DNA of 64,000 nucleotides from Candidatus Gastranaerophilales bacterium (GCA_910586855.1 CAJUJH010000001.1:186001-250000); one strand, 5' to 3'; shown: positions 1 to 9,050, counted from the first letter of the stretch. The notes: a model not told the origin generated them from the letters alone. A program made the numbers and translations.

Positions 1-168
1 CAATATAGTGAATACAGACTCTGCAATGATTGTGTTGTGCTTGCTGAAGTTGGTTTTAAACTGAAAAAAATTAAAAATATTCAGGAACTTATTGATGCTA
101 TGGAAGATAACAGGCTTGAAACCATCTGTGATTTTATAAAAAAGGATTCTAATGCACACAACAACTAA
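1..168 (+). CDS. 3' end of an unidentified gene (partial)
   Basis: The window opens inside an open frame that runs 55 codons to a TAA at 166-168. The visible tail is mixed and polar with two cysteines (RLCNDC) and ends in KKDSNAHNN. I do not recognise the family. It overlaps the start of dxr by 17 nt, so the two are very likely co-transcribed and translationally coupled. Genes of isoprenoid or envelope synthesis often sit next to dxr, but nothing in this fragment assigns it to them. Confidence 0.6.
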   Translation, partial: QYSEYRLCNDCVVLAEVGFKLKKIKNIQELIDAMEDNRLETICDFIKKDSNAHNN

Positions 169-1297
169 AAATCTTGCAATATTAGGCTCCACAGGTTCAA
201 TTGGTACCCAAACTTTAGAGGTGCTTGAAGGGCTTCAAAATCAGGAATTATTTAACGTTGTTTCAATGTCTTGCGGGAATAATATTGACCTTTTTGTTGA
301 ACAAGTTAAAAAATTTAATCCGAAAAAAGTTTGTGCCGGCAATGAAAAAGGTGCAAAAGAGCTTAAATCAATCTTTCCAAAGCTTGAAATTTTTTATGGC
401 GAAGAAGGACTTATTGAGCTTGCTTGTGATAAATCTTTAGATATAATGCTTACGGGAACATCAGGTTATGTTGGCTTAAAACCCACTCTGTGCGCCATTG
501 AAAATGGTACGGATATTGCCCTTGCAAATAAAGAGACCCTTGTTATGGCGGGGGATATAGTGATGGAAGCAGCAAAATGCCATAATGCAAAGATTTTACC
601 CGTGGATAGCGAACATTCAGCTATTTTACAAAGCTCAGCCGGTAAATTTGACCTTTTGGATAAAATTATAATTACAGCATCAGGCGGACCTTTCTTAAAT
701 AAAACAAAGGAAGAAATTTTAAATGCGACCTTTGTTGATGCTCTAAAGCACCCCAGATGGAATATGGGCAAAAAAATTACAATAGATTCTGCGACCCTTA
801 TGAATAAAGGTTTAGAAGTAATTGAAGCACACCACCTTTTCAATCTTCCTTATGAAAAAATTGAAGTCGTGGTGCACCCTGAAAGCATTGTACATTCTGC
901 GGTAGAATTTAAAGATGGCTCCATTGTAGCTCAAATCGGGCTTCCAAGTATGCACATTCCTATTCAATATGCGCTTTGTTATCCAAGCCGTGAAGTTGGT
1001 GTAAAAACTAACAGTTTTAGCCTTTTGGGGCAGAATTTAACATTTAGAGCGCCTGATTTTGAAAAATTCCCCTGTTTAAAGATGGCATATGAAGCAGGAA
1101 AACTGGGCGGCACTGCTCCTGTTGTTTTAAATGCGGCAAATGAAGTTTGTGTCTATAAATTTTTGGAAGGTAAAATTGGCATAAAAGATATTATTAAAAC
1201 CGTTGAAGCCGAATTAGAAAACCACAAATTAATTAAAAACCCCTCACTTAATGAAATTTTTGAGGTTGATAGAGAAATCAGGGGTCGTCTTAAATAA
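152..1297 (+). CDS. dxr: 1-deoxy-D-xylulose 5-phosphate reductoisomerase
   Basis: Converts DXP to 2-C-methyl-D-erythritol 4-phosphate with NADPH, the first committed step of the MEP isoprenoid pathway in the cytosol. The 381-residue length is usual. Visible motifs: Rossmann GSTGSIGTQTLEVL near residues 12-25; ANKETLVMAGD near 125; the metal and substrate residues in PVDSEHSAI near 150; ITASGGPFL; HPRWNMGKKITIDSATLMNK near 205-225; VHPESIVHS; and GGTAPVVLNAANE near the C-terminus. The ATG at 152 is preceded by AAAGGA (141-146) inside the upstream gene, so translational coupling is likely. No key residue appears missing. Confidence 0.97.
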   Translation: MHTTTKNLAILGSTGSIGTQTLEVLEGLQNQELFNVVSMSCGNNIDLFVEQVKKFNPKKVCAGNEKGAKELKSIFPKLEIFYGEEGLIELACDKSLDIMLTGTSGYVGLKPTLCAIENGTDIALANKETLVMAGDIVMEAAKCHNAKILPVDSEHSAILQSSAGKFDLLDKIIITASGGPFLNKTKEEILNATFVDALKHPRWNMGKKITIDSATLMNKGLEVIEAHHLFNLPYEKIEVVVHPESIVHSAVEFKDGSIVAQIGLPSMHIPIQYALCYPSREVGVKTNSFSLLGQNLTFRAPDFEKFPCLKMAYEAGKLGGTAPVVLNAANEVCVYKFLEGKIGIKDIIKTVEAELENHKLIKNPSLNEIFEVDREIRGRLK

Positions 1298-1301
1298 TCT
1301 A

Positions 1302-1340
1302 TTAAGTTAGCTGTAGAATATGATAAACTTAACTTTTATT
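1302..1340 (+). terminator. Weak terminator-like hairpin after dxr
   Basis: TTAAGTT (1302-1308) pairs with AACTTAA (1326-1332), and a T-rich tract CTTTTATTTT follows. The stem is only 7 bp and has almost no GC, so termination may be partial. Confidence 0.35.
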
Positions 1341-1413
1341 TTAAGAGTATTTTAAGCAATTTTATTATATTGCGTGCCTTTTAATAATATATAAAGGATG
1401 TTAAAATAATCTT

Positions 1414-1620
1414 ATGGATATAGAAAAGATTGAATTTTTAGAACTAAAACGATGTGCAAAAACCCTTGAAAAAGAAGATTTTGAGGATAGGGAAGTTCTG
1501 CGCAATCCTAAAATTTCAGATGCAAAATTTTTAAAAAACGCTACAAACCCTATCATGGGTGCTTTTGAAGAATTTAAACGTGCTAAAAAATTCAATATTA
1601 AAGACCTAAAAGATTTTTAA
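1414..1620 (+). CDS. Small charged protein of unknown function (68 aa)
   Basis: A 68-residue, mostly helical, highly charged protein with no signal peptide or membrane segment. I do not recognise it. It heads a tight cluster: its stop is 1 nt before the next ATG, and that gene overlaps prmC. No good Shine-Dalgarno lies close to the ATG. A TAAAAT box (1402-1407) ends 6 nt before the ATG, matching the leaderless pattern seen elsewhere in the window, although the -35 is poor. The tight spacing supports it being a real gene. Confidence 0.6.
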   Translation: MDIEKIEFLELKRCAKTLEKEDFEDREVLRNPKISDAKFLKNATNPIMGAFEEFKRAKKFNIKDLKDF

Positions 1621-1621
1621 A

Positions 1622-2134
1622 ATGCAAAATATATATTCTCTAAAGCAAAATTTATTCCTTTATCTGACTCCAAGGCAAAAATCACAGCTTTTAAGCTATT
1701 TAAAATCGTTTATTAAAAAATATTCAAACCTTAGCGCTGATGATATTTTTGATAAATTCATCGAAGAAGAGAATTATTATAATGACATTGAAAACCCGCA
1801 TTTTGAATTTATTATCGAATTTTTAGAAAGTGAAGATTTTTATAAAGATTTTAAGCTTTATGCAAAATTAGTGTTTGAAGAATTAAAATATAAAGAAGCG
1901 CAAAAACCAATTATAGAGGCTCAAAAGGCTAAAGCAAAAGAATTTCGGAAAAAAGCACAGGATTTTAAAATGAGCAAAATGAAGCCTACAAAAAAGCAGC
2001 TCTATTACTATGAAAAAGTGGCAAAAGCCCATGGAATCACAATGAAAGAAACATCAAATGCATCAAGGCTTGACCTTCGAAACTGGATTATGGATATAAT
2101 TGAACCAAAAGAGCTGGAAGATAATGATGATTAA
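1622..2134 (+). CDS. Hypothetical helical protein (170 aa)
   Basis: A 170-residue soluble protein rich in Lys, Glu, Phe and Tyr, predicted helical throughout. A basic stretch near residues 100-125 (KAKEFRKKAQDFKMSKMKPT) is followed by KKQLYYYEKVAKAHGI, which could be a small nucleic-acid-binding module. That is inference only and I do not recognise the family. It sits between a 68-residue unknown protein and prmC, overlapping prmC by 8 nt, so the three are probably one transcript. Confidence 0.6.
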   Translation: MQNIYSLKQNLFLYLTPRQKSQLLSYLKSFIKKYSNLSADDIFDKFIEEENYYNDIENPHFEFIIEFLESEDFYKDFKLYAKLVFEELKYKEAQKPIIEAQKAKAKEFRKKAQDFKMSKMKPTKKQLYYYEKVAKAHGITMKETSNASRLDLRNWIMDIIEPKELEDNDD

Positions 2135-3155
2135 AAAGGTTGAAATTTTTTTCAAAGAAAACGGGATAGAGCCAGGTGAGGCAAGGGCGGAGGCAAATTT
2201 TCTCGTGTGTGCCGTAAGCGGGCTTTCAATTGAAGAAATAACCTTAGGGGCAAATATCCAAAATGAGGATGAAATTTGGGCTTTAGCCAAAAAAAGGGTT
2301 GAAACAAAGGCACCGATTCAGCATATAGTAGGGTTCTCATACTTTATGGGAGATAAATTTTTCGTAACTCCTGATGTTTTAATTCCCCGCCCTGAAACAG
2401 AAATTTTGGTACAAAAAAGCATTGAAATAGTGAAAAAGCTTGCAGAACAAGCTATTGAAGTAAGTGCCAAAAAACATGGTAATAAAGATGTTATTAGCGG
2501 ACAAAATTTGGTGGCACAAAGCTTTAATATACTTGATATCGGTACAGGTTCAGGGTGTATTGCATTAGAGATTGCAAAAAATCTGCCTGAATTGGCTTGC
2601 GTTGATAAATCCGCAGGTGCAACTAGCAGCACATTACAAGCAATAGGACGAAATCATAATATGCGAGCCTTGAAATCCGCAGCTGCACCATCTTTAGAGG
2701 TACTAGGGGTGGATATCTCAACTTCAGCACTTCATGTTGCACTTAAAAATATGGAGGCTCTTGTGCAGGAAAGGCGCGTAGTTTTTAGAAAATCAGATAT
2801 TTTTTCATCAATTTATGATGATGAAAAATTTGATATTATAGTTTCAAACCCGCCTTATATCCCGATTTTAGCTAAAGATACACTTGATGATGTTGTGAAA
2901 AATTTTGACCCTTCCATAGCGCTTTTTACACAGGATAAAGACGGGGTGGAATTTTATGAAAAAATTTTAAAAGGTGCAAAAAAACACTTGAAACCAAACG
3001 GTTATGTGCTTTTTGAAATTGGTTTTACAAACGGGATTTCTCAAAGCGCCATTGTAGCTGAAATTGCACGTAGCTATGATTTTGCAATGGAATTTATTGA
3101 AAAAGATTTATCAGGAATAGATAGAGTAATGGGATTTAGCAGGCAATGCCCCTAA
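2127..3155 (+). CDS. prmC: Peptide chain release factor N5-glutamine methyltransferase
   Basis: Methylates the Gln of the GGQ motif in release factors RF1 and RF2 using S-adenosylmethionine. The N-terminal helical domain is followed by IPRPETE (about residues 85-91), the SAM loop DIGTGSGCIALEIA (about 134) and the catalytic SNPPYIPI (about 243). The ATG at 2127 has GGAAG about 6 nt upstream; longer frames start at 2100 or 2124. At 342 residues it is longer than the usual ~280-290. Part of the excess is an insertion near residues 155-190, between the SAM-binding strand and the acidic strand VLGVDIS, bounded at DNA level by an imperfect 17-bp direct repeat 66 bp apart. A second expansion lies near residues 98-128. 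Active-site motifs are intact. Confidence 0.93.
   Translation: MIKKVEIFFKENGIEPGEARAEANFLVCAVSGLSIEEITLGANIQNEDEIWALAKKRVETKAPIQHIVGFSYFMGDKFFVTPDVLIPRPETEILVQKSIEIVKKLAEQAIEVSAKKHGNKDVISGQNLVAQSFNILDIGTGSGCIALEIAKNLPELACVDKSAGATSSTLQAIGRNHNMRALKSAAAPSLEVLGVDISTSALHVALKNMEALVQERRVVFRKSDIFSSIYDDEKFDIIVSNPPYIPILAKDTLDDVVKNFDPSIALFTQDKDGVEFYEKILKGAKKHLKPNGYVLFEIGFTNGISQSAIVAEIARSYDFAMEFIEKDLSGIDRVMGFSRQCP
2607..2689 (+). repeat. In-frame insertion bounded by direct repeats inside prmC
   Basis: AAATCCGCAGGTGCAAC (2607-2623) recurs as AAATCCGCAGCTGCACC (2673-2689), 15 of 17 identical and exactly 66 bp apart, so the reading frame is kept. The encoded stretch is not part of the PrmC fold as I know it. 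The core AAATCCGC is the reverse complement of GCGGATTT, which bounds a similar in-frame insertion in pyrK. Confidence 0.55.
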
Positions 3156-3170
3156 AATGCAAAAATTTAG

Positions 3171-3527
3171 CTACCCCTGTTTTTCTTCTGTAGTATCTTT
3201 AACAACTTGTCCTTCAATTACAGCATCTTTAGCATTTTTACTTGCCTGAAATTCTCTAAATTCTTTAATTGTTTTATCAAAACCAAGCGCCCAAAGAAGG
3301 GCAATAATCCAGCCTACAAAGGTGAAACCTAAAAATATATTAATTAAAAATATCCATAAAGCACAATCGTGTTTTTTATAAAGCGCAATAATTGTCGGGA
3401 TAAAATAAATAGCTGCAATAGCAAGTTTTACTGCAAGAAACGCTGCAATCCCCATTGTGCCTATAAGTACATAAATTAAAGCCATCCCAATAAGCATAAA
3501 TACAAAAAGTGCTAAAAACATTTCCAT
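3171..3527 (-). CDS. Small membrane protein, superinfection-immunity-like
   Basis: 118 residues with two or three membrane segments: a long hydrophobic N-terminus (residues 1-45) and a second pair around IFLINIFLGFTFVGWIIALLWAL (about 62-84). The core PTIIALYKKH...FLINIFLGFTFVGW resembles the 'superinfection immunity protein' family (PF14373), small membrane proteins found in phages and in many bacterial chromosomes. Function in a chromosomal setting is unknown. The C-terminal 35 residues are charged and cytosolic. It starts 15 nt after the stop of the upstream CNNM-type gene, so the two form an operon. Confidence 0.7.
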   Translation of the reverse strand: MEMFLALFVFMLIGMALIYVLIGTMGIAAFLAVKLAIAAIYFIPTIIALYKKHDCALWIFLINIFLGFTFVGWIIALLWALGFDKTIKEFREFQASKNAKDAVIEGQVVKDTTEEKQG

Positions 3528-3542
3528 CTTTAATTATCCTTT

Positions 3543-4898
3543 TTATTCTTTTGCAGCTTCGTTATTTTCATCAACCGGCTCAAGCCTTTTGATTTTTAAT
3601 TTCACTATTCTTGCGTTATCAACCTCAATAACTCTAAATTCAAAATCATCAATTCGGACACAATCACCTTCATTTGCAATATGCCCGAGATTTTTCACAA
3701 CAAGCCCGCCGATTGTTTCAATATCTTCATCTTCAACTTCAGCATTATCATCATCAAGGCAAAAATACTCATTAAATTCGTCAATTCTCATCATTGCATT
3801 TGCAATGTATTCATTTTCATAAATCTGCCTGATATCCGCTTCTTCTTCATCAAATTCATCCTGCACTTCGCCAAATATTTCTTCTAGGATATCTTCTAAT
3901 GTGACAAGCCCTGAAACGCAGCCAAACTCATCAATGACAAATGCCATCTGGGTCTTATTTTTCTTAAATTCAAGCATTAAGTTATCAATAGTCATAGTTT
4001 CAGGTACAAGCATAGGTTTTCTTATGATGTTGCAAAGCCTTATTTCAGCCCCGGACATCATTAAAGGGAAAATATCTTTAATATGTAAAATACCTGCAAT
4101 GTGGTCTAAATCTTCGCTGTAAACAGGATATCTTGTATACTGTGTATCTAAAATAATTTTATTTAATTCGCAAGGTTCAATATCAATCGGGATGCAGGTC
4201 ATATCAGGGCGCGGTACCATTACTTGCTTTGCTTGGATATCGGAAAATTTAAAAACGTTTGATAAAATTTCTTTTTCAGTATCGTTTAAAACCCCTTCTT
4301 TATGGGATTCATTTATTATCATATCCAGTTCTTCAACGCTGTGTACCAAATGTCCTGCATGTGCCGGCGGAATTTTTAATAAAGATAAAAGAAAATTTCC
4401 TATACCGTTTAAAACAAAAATAAACGGTGCAAAAATTTTAGATGCTATATACATAGGCTTTGCAACAACTAAAGCCGTTTTTTCTGTGTATTGAAGTGCA
4501 ATTGATTTCGGCATTAATTCGCCAATAATTACATGCATTAATGTTACAAGTGCAAAAGCAATTGATACAGCTAAAGAATGGGTCGCAACCCCTCTCATAG
4601 TTTCAGGCAGAAAATGAAAAACAGGTTCAATGAGCCTTACAATGGTGGATTCACCCACCCAGCCTAAGCCGATACTAGCAATTGTAATCCCTAATTGTGT
4701 TGCAGCAATTGATTTATCCATATGGTCTATTGATTCAATTGCGATATCCGCTTCTTTATTACCTTCTTTTGAAAGCTGCGAAAGCCTTGTTCTTCGAACT
4801 GAAACAAGTGCAAATTCAGATGCTACAAAAAATCCGTTTGCAAAAAGCAAAAATACTATTAAAAATGAATTAAATAACAGACTCTGGTCTATTTCCAT
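3543..4898 (-). CDS. CNNM/CorC/HlyC-family membrane protein with CBS domains
   Basis: 451 residues. Order: an N-terminal DUF21/CNNM membrane domain with about four membrane segments (residues 1-190, including VRRTRLSQLSKEGN and AATQLGITIASIGLGWVGE), a CBS-domain pair (about 215-340, VMVPRPDMTCIP ... LVTLEDILEEIFGEVQDEFDEE), and a C-terminal CorC_HlyC domain (about 360-440). Relatives take part in magnesium or cobalt efflux; the older 'hemolysin' label is not well founded. The acidic stretch after the second CBS domain is usual for the family. It is followed within 15 nt by the small membrane protein at 3171. Confidence 0.9.
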   Translation of the reverse strand: MEIDQSLLFNSFLIVFLLFANGFFVASEFALVSVRRTRLSQLSKEGNKEADIAIESIDHMDKSIAATQLGITIASIGLGWVGESTIVRLIEPVFHFLPETMRGVATHSLAVSIAFALVTLMHVIIGELMPKSIALQYTEKTALVVAKPMYIASKIFAPFIFVLNGIGNFLLSLLKIPPAHAGHLVHSVEELDMIINESHKEGVLNDTEKEILSNVFKFSDIQAKQVMVPRPDMTCIPIDIEPCELNKIILDTQYTRYPVYSEDLDHIAGILHIKDIFPLMMSGAEIRLCNIIRKPMLVPETMTIDNLMLEFKKNKTQMAFVIDEFGCVSGLVTLEDILEEIFGEVQDEFDEEEADIRQIYENEYIANAMMRIDEFNEYFCLDDDNAEVEDEDIETIGGLVVKNLGHIANEGDCVRIDDFEFRVIEVDNARIVKLKIKRLEPVDENNEAAKE

Positions 4899-4990
4899 TT
4901 CTTCTCCTGCTAAAGCTATTAGTCATTATAATATTAACAACATAATTTTTCAACGGTTATGAAGTTTTCCATCTTAATACCATATTAAAT

Positions 4991-5029
4991 AAGCCTGAAA
5001 ACTCTTGTTTTAATAGAATTTTCAGGCTT
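4991..5029 (-). terminator. Terminator after gltX
   Basis: An 11-bp perfect stem, AAGCCTGAAAA (4991-5001) with TTTTCAGGCTT (5019-5029), and a 17-nt loop, just past the gltX stop. The T-tract is modest on the minus strand; the plus side is also T-rich, so it may work in both directions. Confidence 0.65.
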
Positions 5030-5050
5030 AATATATTTTTTAAACAGTCT

Positions 5051-6508
5051 TTAGATTTCTAATGCTTTTTGAATCCTGTGTTTGCAGATATCTTTGCCTA
5101 AAATTGTCATTATTTTTGCCATATCGGCACCCTTTGTTCTGCCTGTGATTGCGGCACGTACTGCCCACATTGTTTCTTTTGGCTTCATATTGTGTTTTTC
5201 TTTAAATTCTGTCCTTAAATCTGCAAGAACATCATGGATAATTTCATCACTTGTAAAATCCCATCCGTCAATTAATTCCATTACCCTGTTTAAAACAGTC
5301 TTAGCTTCAGGTTTTTTAAGTGTTTCTACACCTTCTGTATAATCAACATCTTTGCCAAAGAAATAGGCGCAGTCATATTCCATTTCATTTAAGGTTGTGA
5401 TGGGCTCTCTTGTGATTTCAACCATTTTTTCAAGGTTAGAGCGGCTCATATTATTTAAACCATTTTCCATATCTGAATATTTTGAAAGGAACGGAATAAC
5501 CATATCGGTTAATTTTGAAATATCCATTTTCTTAATATATTGACCGTTCATCCAGTTTAATTTGTCATATTCAAAAATTGAGTTACTGCTTGAAATTTCA
5601 TTAATTCTAAAATCTTCTGCAATTTCAGCTACAGGCTTAATTTCATGTCCATCAGACGGTGCCCAGCCTAAAAGGGCTACGAAATTTATTAAAGCATCGG
5701 TTAAATATCCTTGTTTTACAAAGTCTGAAACTGCAGTAGCACCGTGGCGTTTTGATAATTTGCTTCTGTCAGGCGCTAGAATCATTCCTAGATGCCCAAA
5801 TTTCGGTACTTCAGCGCCAAGTGCTTCATAGATTAAAATTTGCTTTGGTGTATTTGAAATATGGTCTTCACCCCTTATAATGTGTGAAATTTTCATTAAC
5901 ATATCATCAATTACAACCGCAAAGTTATAAGTAGGTGTGCCGTTTGATTTCATAATTACAAAATCGCCGATAAGGCTTGTATCAAATTTTAATTCTCCCT
6001 TAACAAGGTCATTAAAAATTAATTCTTTATGTTCAACCTTAAATCTTATGGAAGGTTTTACCCCTTTTGCTTTCAGCTCAGCTTTTTCTTCCTCTGTTAA
6101 ATTTAGACATTTTCTTGAATAAACATAAGGTTTATGGTTTTTAACAGCTTCTTCTTTTTCAGCATCAAGTTCTTCTGTTGTGCAGAAGCACTCATAAGCA
6201 TATCCTTTATCTACGAGCATTTGGGCATATTTTGGGTAAATATCAAACCTTTCTGATTGATAATAAGGTCCGTATTCTCCGCCAACATCAGGTCCTTCAT
6301 CCCATTGAAGCCCAAGAGCTTTTAAGCTGTCAAAAATATTTTGGGTGTATTCAGCGTTGCTTCGCTCTAAATCGGTATCTTCAATTCTTAAAACGAATTT
6401 TCCGCCTGTTTTTTTTGCATATAAATAATTAAATAAAGCGGTTCTTGCTGTTCCAATATGAAGGTTTCCGCTTGGTGACGGTGCTATTCTTACCCTTATA
6501 TTTTCCAT
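5051..6508 (-). CDS. gltX: Glutamyl-tRNA synthetase
   Basis: Class I aminoacyl-tRNA synthetase that charges tRNA-Glu, and possibly tRNA-Gln in the indirect pathway, since no glutaminyl-tRNA synthetase is visible here. IAPSPSGNLHIGTARTALFN carries the HIGH signature (HIGT, near residue 15). KLSKRHG (about 245) is the KMSKS loop. The C-terminal helical anticodon-binding domain follows. The ATG at 6508 gives 485 residues and has GGAGAAAG 6 nt upstream; the frame is open to 6553, but those 15 codons (MMYYFVYQEK...) lie before the ribosome site. It is divergent from hom, with about 87 bp between. Confidence 0.97.
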   Translation of the reverse strand: MENIRVRIAPSPSGNLHIGTARTALFNYLYAKKTGGKFVLRIEDTDLERSNAEYTQNIFDSLKALGLQWDEGPDVGGEYGPYYQSERFDIYPKYAQMLVDKGYAYECFCTTEELDAEKEEAVKNHKPYVYSRKCLNLTEEEKAELKAKGVKPSIRFKVEHKELIFNDLVKGELKFDTSLIGDFVIMKSNGTPTYNFAVVIDDMLMKISHIIRGEDHISNTPKQILIYEALGAEVPKFGHLGMILAPDRSKLSKRHGATAVSDFVKQGYLTDALINFVALLGWAPSDGHEIKPVAEIAEDFRINEISSSNSIFEYDKLNWMNGQYIKKMDISKLTDMVIPFLSKYSDMENGLNNMSRSNLEKMVEITREPITTLNEMEYDCAYFFGKDVDYTEGVETLKKPEAKTVLNRVMELIDGWDFTSDEIIHDVLADLRTEFKEKHNMKPKETMWAVRAAITGRTKGADMAKIMTILGKDICKHRIQKALEI

Positions 6509-6558
6509 AATCTTTCTCCAAAATTTTTCCTGATACACAAAATAATACATCAAAAATT

Positions 6559-6588
6559 TTAGTATTAAAAAGTTTTTTATTGTATAAT
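6559..6588 (+). promoter_or_regulatory. Promoter of hom-thrC (leaderless)
   Basis: A perfect TATAAT (6583-6588) ends 7 nt before the hom ATG at 6596, and there is no Shine-Dalgarno sequence. The -35 is weak (TTAGTA, 6559-6564, 18-bp spacer). The expected start of transcription falls on or next to the A of the ATG. Confidence 0.6.
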
Positions 6589-6595
6589 TTATTTT

Positions 6596-7864
6596 ATGGA
6601 AAATAAGAAATTAAAAATTGGTATTATCGGGCTTGGAACAGTTGGTACGGGCGTTGTTAAAGTTTTAAAAAATTTTGATAATGCTGAAGTTATTCAGGCT
6701 GCAGTTCGTAATTTAAACAAAAAAAGGGAAGTTGAAGTTTCAAATATAACAGATGACCCTTTTAAGGTTGTAAACAATCCTGAAATTGATGTTGTGGTTG
6801 AGGTTGCAGGCGGCTGTGACCCTGCTTATGAACTGATTACAACGGCAATTAAAAATAAAAAGCATATAGTGACTGCAAACAAAGAGCTTTTGGCAAAATT
6901 TGGCGCCAAAATTTTTGACCTTGCAAATGAATACAATGTTGCCGTTTTATATGAAGCAGCCGTTGCAGGCGGAATCCCAATCATAGGACCGATTAAAACC
7001 ACATTAAAAGGTAATACTTTTACTAAGGTTGCAGGCATTTTAAACGGCACCACAAACTACATCTTAACAAAGATGGAAGAAAAAAATATATCATATCAGG
7101 AGTGTCTGAAAGATGCTCAAGACCTAGGCTACGCTGAAGCTGACCCCACAGGCGATGTTGAAGGATATGATGCTATGTATAAAATAGCGACCCTTGCAAA
7201 TATTACCTTTCACAAAAGAATTGATGTCAATAAAATTTACAGAGAAGGTATTACAAAAATTTCTGCTGATGATATTAAAATTGCAGATGAACTTGGCTAT
7301 AAAATTAAGCTTATAGGACTTGCTCAAAGAGTACCTGGGGTTGAAGACGGCGAACTTGATATCAGGGTTCATCCTATGCTTGTTTCAAAAGAAAATATGA
7401 TATCAAAGATTAATAATGCCCTAAATGCTGTATTATTAGAGGGTTTTCCTGTTGATAAAGTAATGTTTACAGGTCCGGGTGCGGGAGAATTTCCGACAGC
7501 AAGTTCTGTAGTTGGCGATATTATGCAGATTGCCGGAGAATTTGGGCACACAGATACGATTTTGCCATTAACAAGGTGTACCCATAAAGAAATGGCTGAA
7601 CAGATTGATATTAAACACACCAAAAATAAGTACTATATTTCAATTAAAGCCCCAAATTCCAAAGGTACAATCGGTATCATAGGAACGGTTTGTGGCGAAA
7701 ATAACATAAATTTATCAAGCATTCTGCAAAAAGGCATAAAAGAAGACAATACGGCGCAAGTTATTGTTATTACTGAAGAATCAAGCGAATCTGATATTCA
7801 AAATGCAATAGATAAATTAAAAACGCACAATATTGAAATTAATAATTTAATAAGGGTAATGTAG
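6596..7864 (+). CDS. hom: Homoserine dehydrogenase
   Basis: Reduces aspartate semialdehyde to homoserine with NAD(P)H, for threonine, methionine and isoleucine. 422 residues in three parts: Rossmann domain (GLGTVGTGVVKVL, residues 11-23), catalytic domain (ANKELLAKFG about 97; GILNGTTNYILTKM about 148; GYAEADPTGDVEGYDA about 178) and a C-terminal ACT domain (about 350-422) that in relatives senses threonine. It is a monofunctional enzyme without an aspartokinase domain. thrC starts directly after its stop. The ATG seems to be leaderless. Confidence 0.96.
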   Translation: MENKKLKIGIIGLGTVGTGVVKVLKNFDNAEVIQAAVRNLNKKREVEVSNITDDPFKVVNNPEIDVVVEVAGGCDPAYELITTAIKNKKHIVTANKELLAKFGAKIFDLANEYNVAVLYEAAVAGGIPIIGPIKTTLKGNTFTKVAGILNGTTNYILTKMEEKNISYQECLKDAQDLGYAEADPTGDVEGYDAMYKIATLANITFHKRIDVNKIYREGITKISADDIKIADELGYKIKLIGLAQRVPGVEDGELDIRVHPMLVSKENMISKINNALNAVLLEGFPVDKVMFTGPGAGEFPTASSVVGDIMQIAGEFGHTDTILPLTRCTHKEMAEQIDIKHTKNKYYISIKAPNSKGTIGIIGTVCGENNINLSSILQKGIKEDNTAQVIVITEESSESDIQNAIDKLKTHNIEINNLIRVM

Positions 7865-8920
7865 ATGAGATATAATGGATTAATTGATAAATATAAAGAA
7901 TATTTGCCGGTAAGTGATAAAACTCCCTTTGTCACCCTTTGTGAAGGGAATACCCCTTTAATTAAGGCTGAAAACCTTGCAAAACATCTGGGTTTGGATT
8001 GTGAAATTTATTTGAAATATGAAGGTTCAAATCCAACAGGAAGTTTTAAAGACCGCGGTATGACAATGGCTGTATCTAAAGCTAAAGAAGAAGGTTCTAA
8101 AGCTATTATTTGCGCTTCTACAGGAAATACATCAGCTGCAGCTGCAGCTTATGGGGCAAAAGCAGGCTTAAAATGTTATGTATTAATTCCTGACGGTTAT
8201 ATCGCACTTGGAAAACTTTCTCAAGCTATGATGTACGGGGCAGAAGTGATTGCAATAAACGGTAATTTTGATGAAGCGCTTGAAGCTGTAAGAGAGATTT
8301 CTGCTAATTATCCTATAACCCTTGTAAATTCAGTAAATCCGTATAGAATTGAAGGGCAAAAAACCGGCGCTTTTGAAATAATTGAAGCACTTGAAGATGC
8401 TCCTGATTATCATTTTATCCCGGTTGGAAATGCAGGTAACATAACCGCTTATTGGAAGGGTTACAAGGAATTTTACAATCTTAAAAAATCATCTCACCTG
8501 CCTAAAATGATGGGTATTCAAGCAGAAGGTGCTGCTGCAATTGTGAAAAAACAAAGAATAATGCACCCTGAAACTATTGCAACCGCTATTAGAATAGGTA
8601 ATCCCGCAAGCTGGAAACAGGCTGAAGCTGCCCGCGATGAATCAAATGGCACAATTGATATGGTAAATGATGAAAAAATTGTTGAAGCATATAAATTATT
8701 AGCAGAGCTTGAAGGGGTATTCTGTGAACCTGCTAGTGCTGCAAGCGTTGCAGGGCTTATAAAATTAAAAGATACAATTAAGCCAAAATCAAGAATAGTT
8801 TGTATTTTAACCGGAAACGGCTTGAAAGACCCTGATTGTGCTATTAAAAATGCGGTATCCCAGGTTCAAAAAACAAGCTCTGATATTAAAGATATTGTAA
8901 AACTAATGAAATTAAATTAA
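7865..8920 (+). CDS. thrC: Threonine synthase
   Basis: PLP enzyme turning O-phosphohomoserine into threonine. 351 residues, the short class typical of many bacteria. Signatures: NPTGSFKDRGMTMA with the PLP lysine (about residue 60), CASTGNTSAAAAAYGAK (about 83), and the phosphate-binding PVGNAGNITAYWKGY (about 188). The ATG directly follows the hom stop, so the pair is translationally coupled. thrB (homoserine kinase) is not in the window. A clear terminator follows. Confidence 0.96.
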   Translation: MRYNGLIDKYKEYLPVSDKTPFVTLCEGNTPLIKAENLAKHLGLDCEIYLKYEGSNPTGSFKDRGMTMAVSKAKEEGSKAIICASTGNTSAAAAAYGAKAGLKCYVLIPDGYIALGKLSQAMMYGAEVIAINGNFDEALEAVREISANYPITLVNSVNPYRIEGQKTGAFEIIEALEDAPDYHFIPVGNAGNITAYWKGYKEFYNLKKSSHLPKMMGIQAEGAAAIVKKQRIMHPETIATAIRIGNPASWKQAEAARDESNGTIDMVNDEKIVEAYKLLAELEGVFCEPASAASVAGLIKLKDTIKPKSRIVCILTGNGLKDPDCAIKNAVSQVQKTSSDIKDIVKLMKLN

Positions 8921-8929
8921 AAAATGTTT

Positions 8930-8961
8930 AAATGCCCGTTTTTCGGGCATTTAGCTTTTTT
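8930..8961 (+). terminator. Terminator after hom-thrC
   Basis: AAATGCCCG (8930-8938), loop TTTTT, CGGGCATTT (8944-8952), then AGC and a T6 run. Confidence 0.9.
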
Positions 8962-9050
8962 AAAGACAAGTTAAGTTTTGAGGCAATTTTTCCCATTCAT
9001 CTGTTTTATAGGGATATGCAAATACGGCATAAAATTTTGAAGGCAGGGTT

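Noticed and set aside
3171..3527. Prophage remnant based on the superinfection-immunity-like protein
   Set aside because: No phage structural, integrase or lysis genes surround it; the family is common on chromosomes and it is in an operon with a CNNM transporter.
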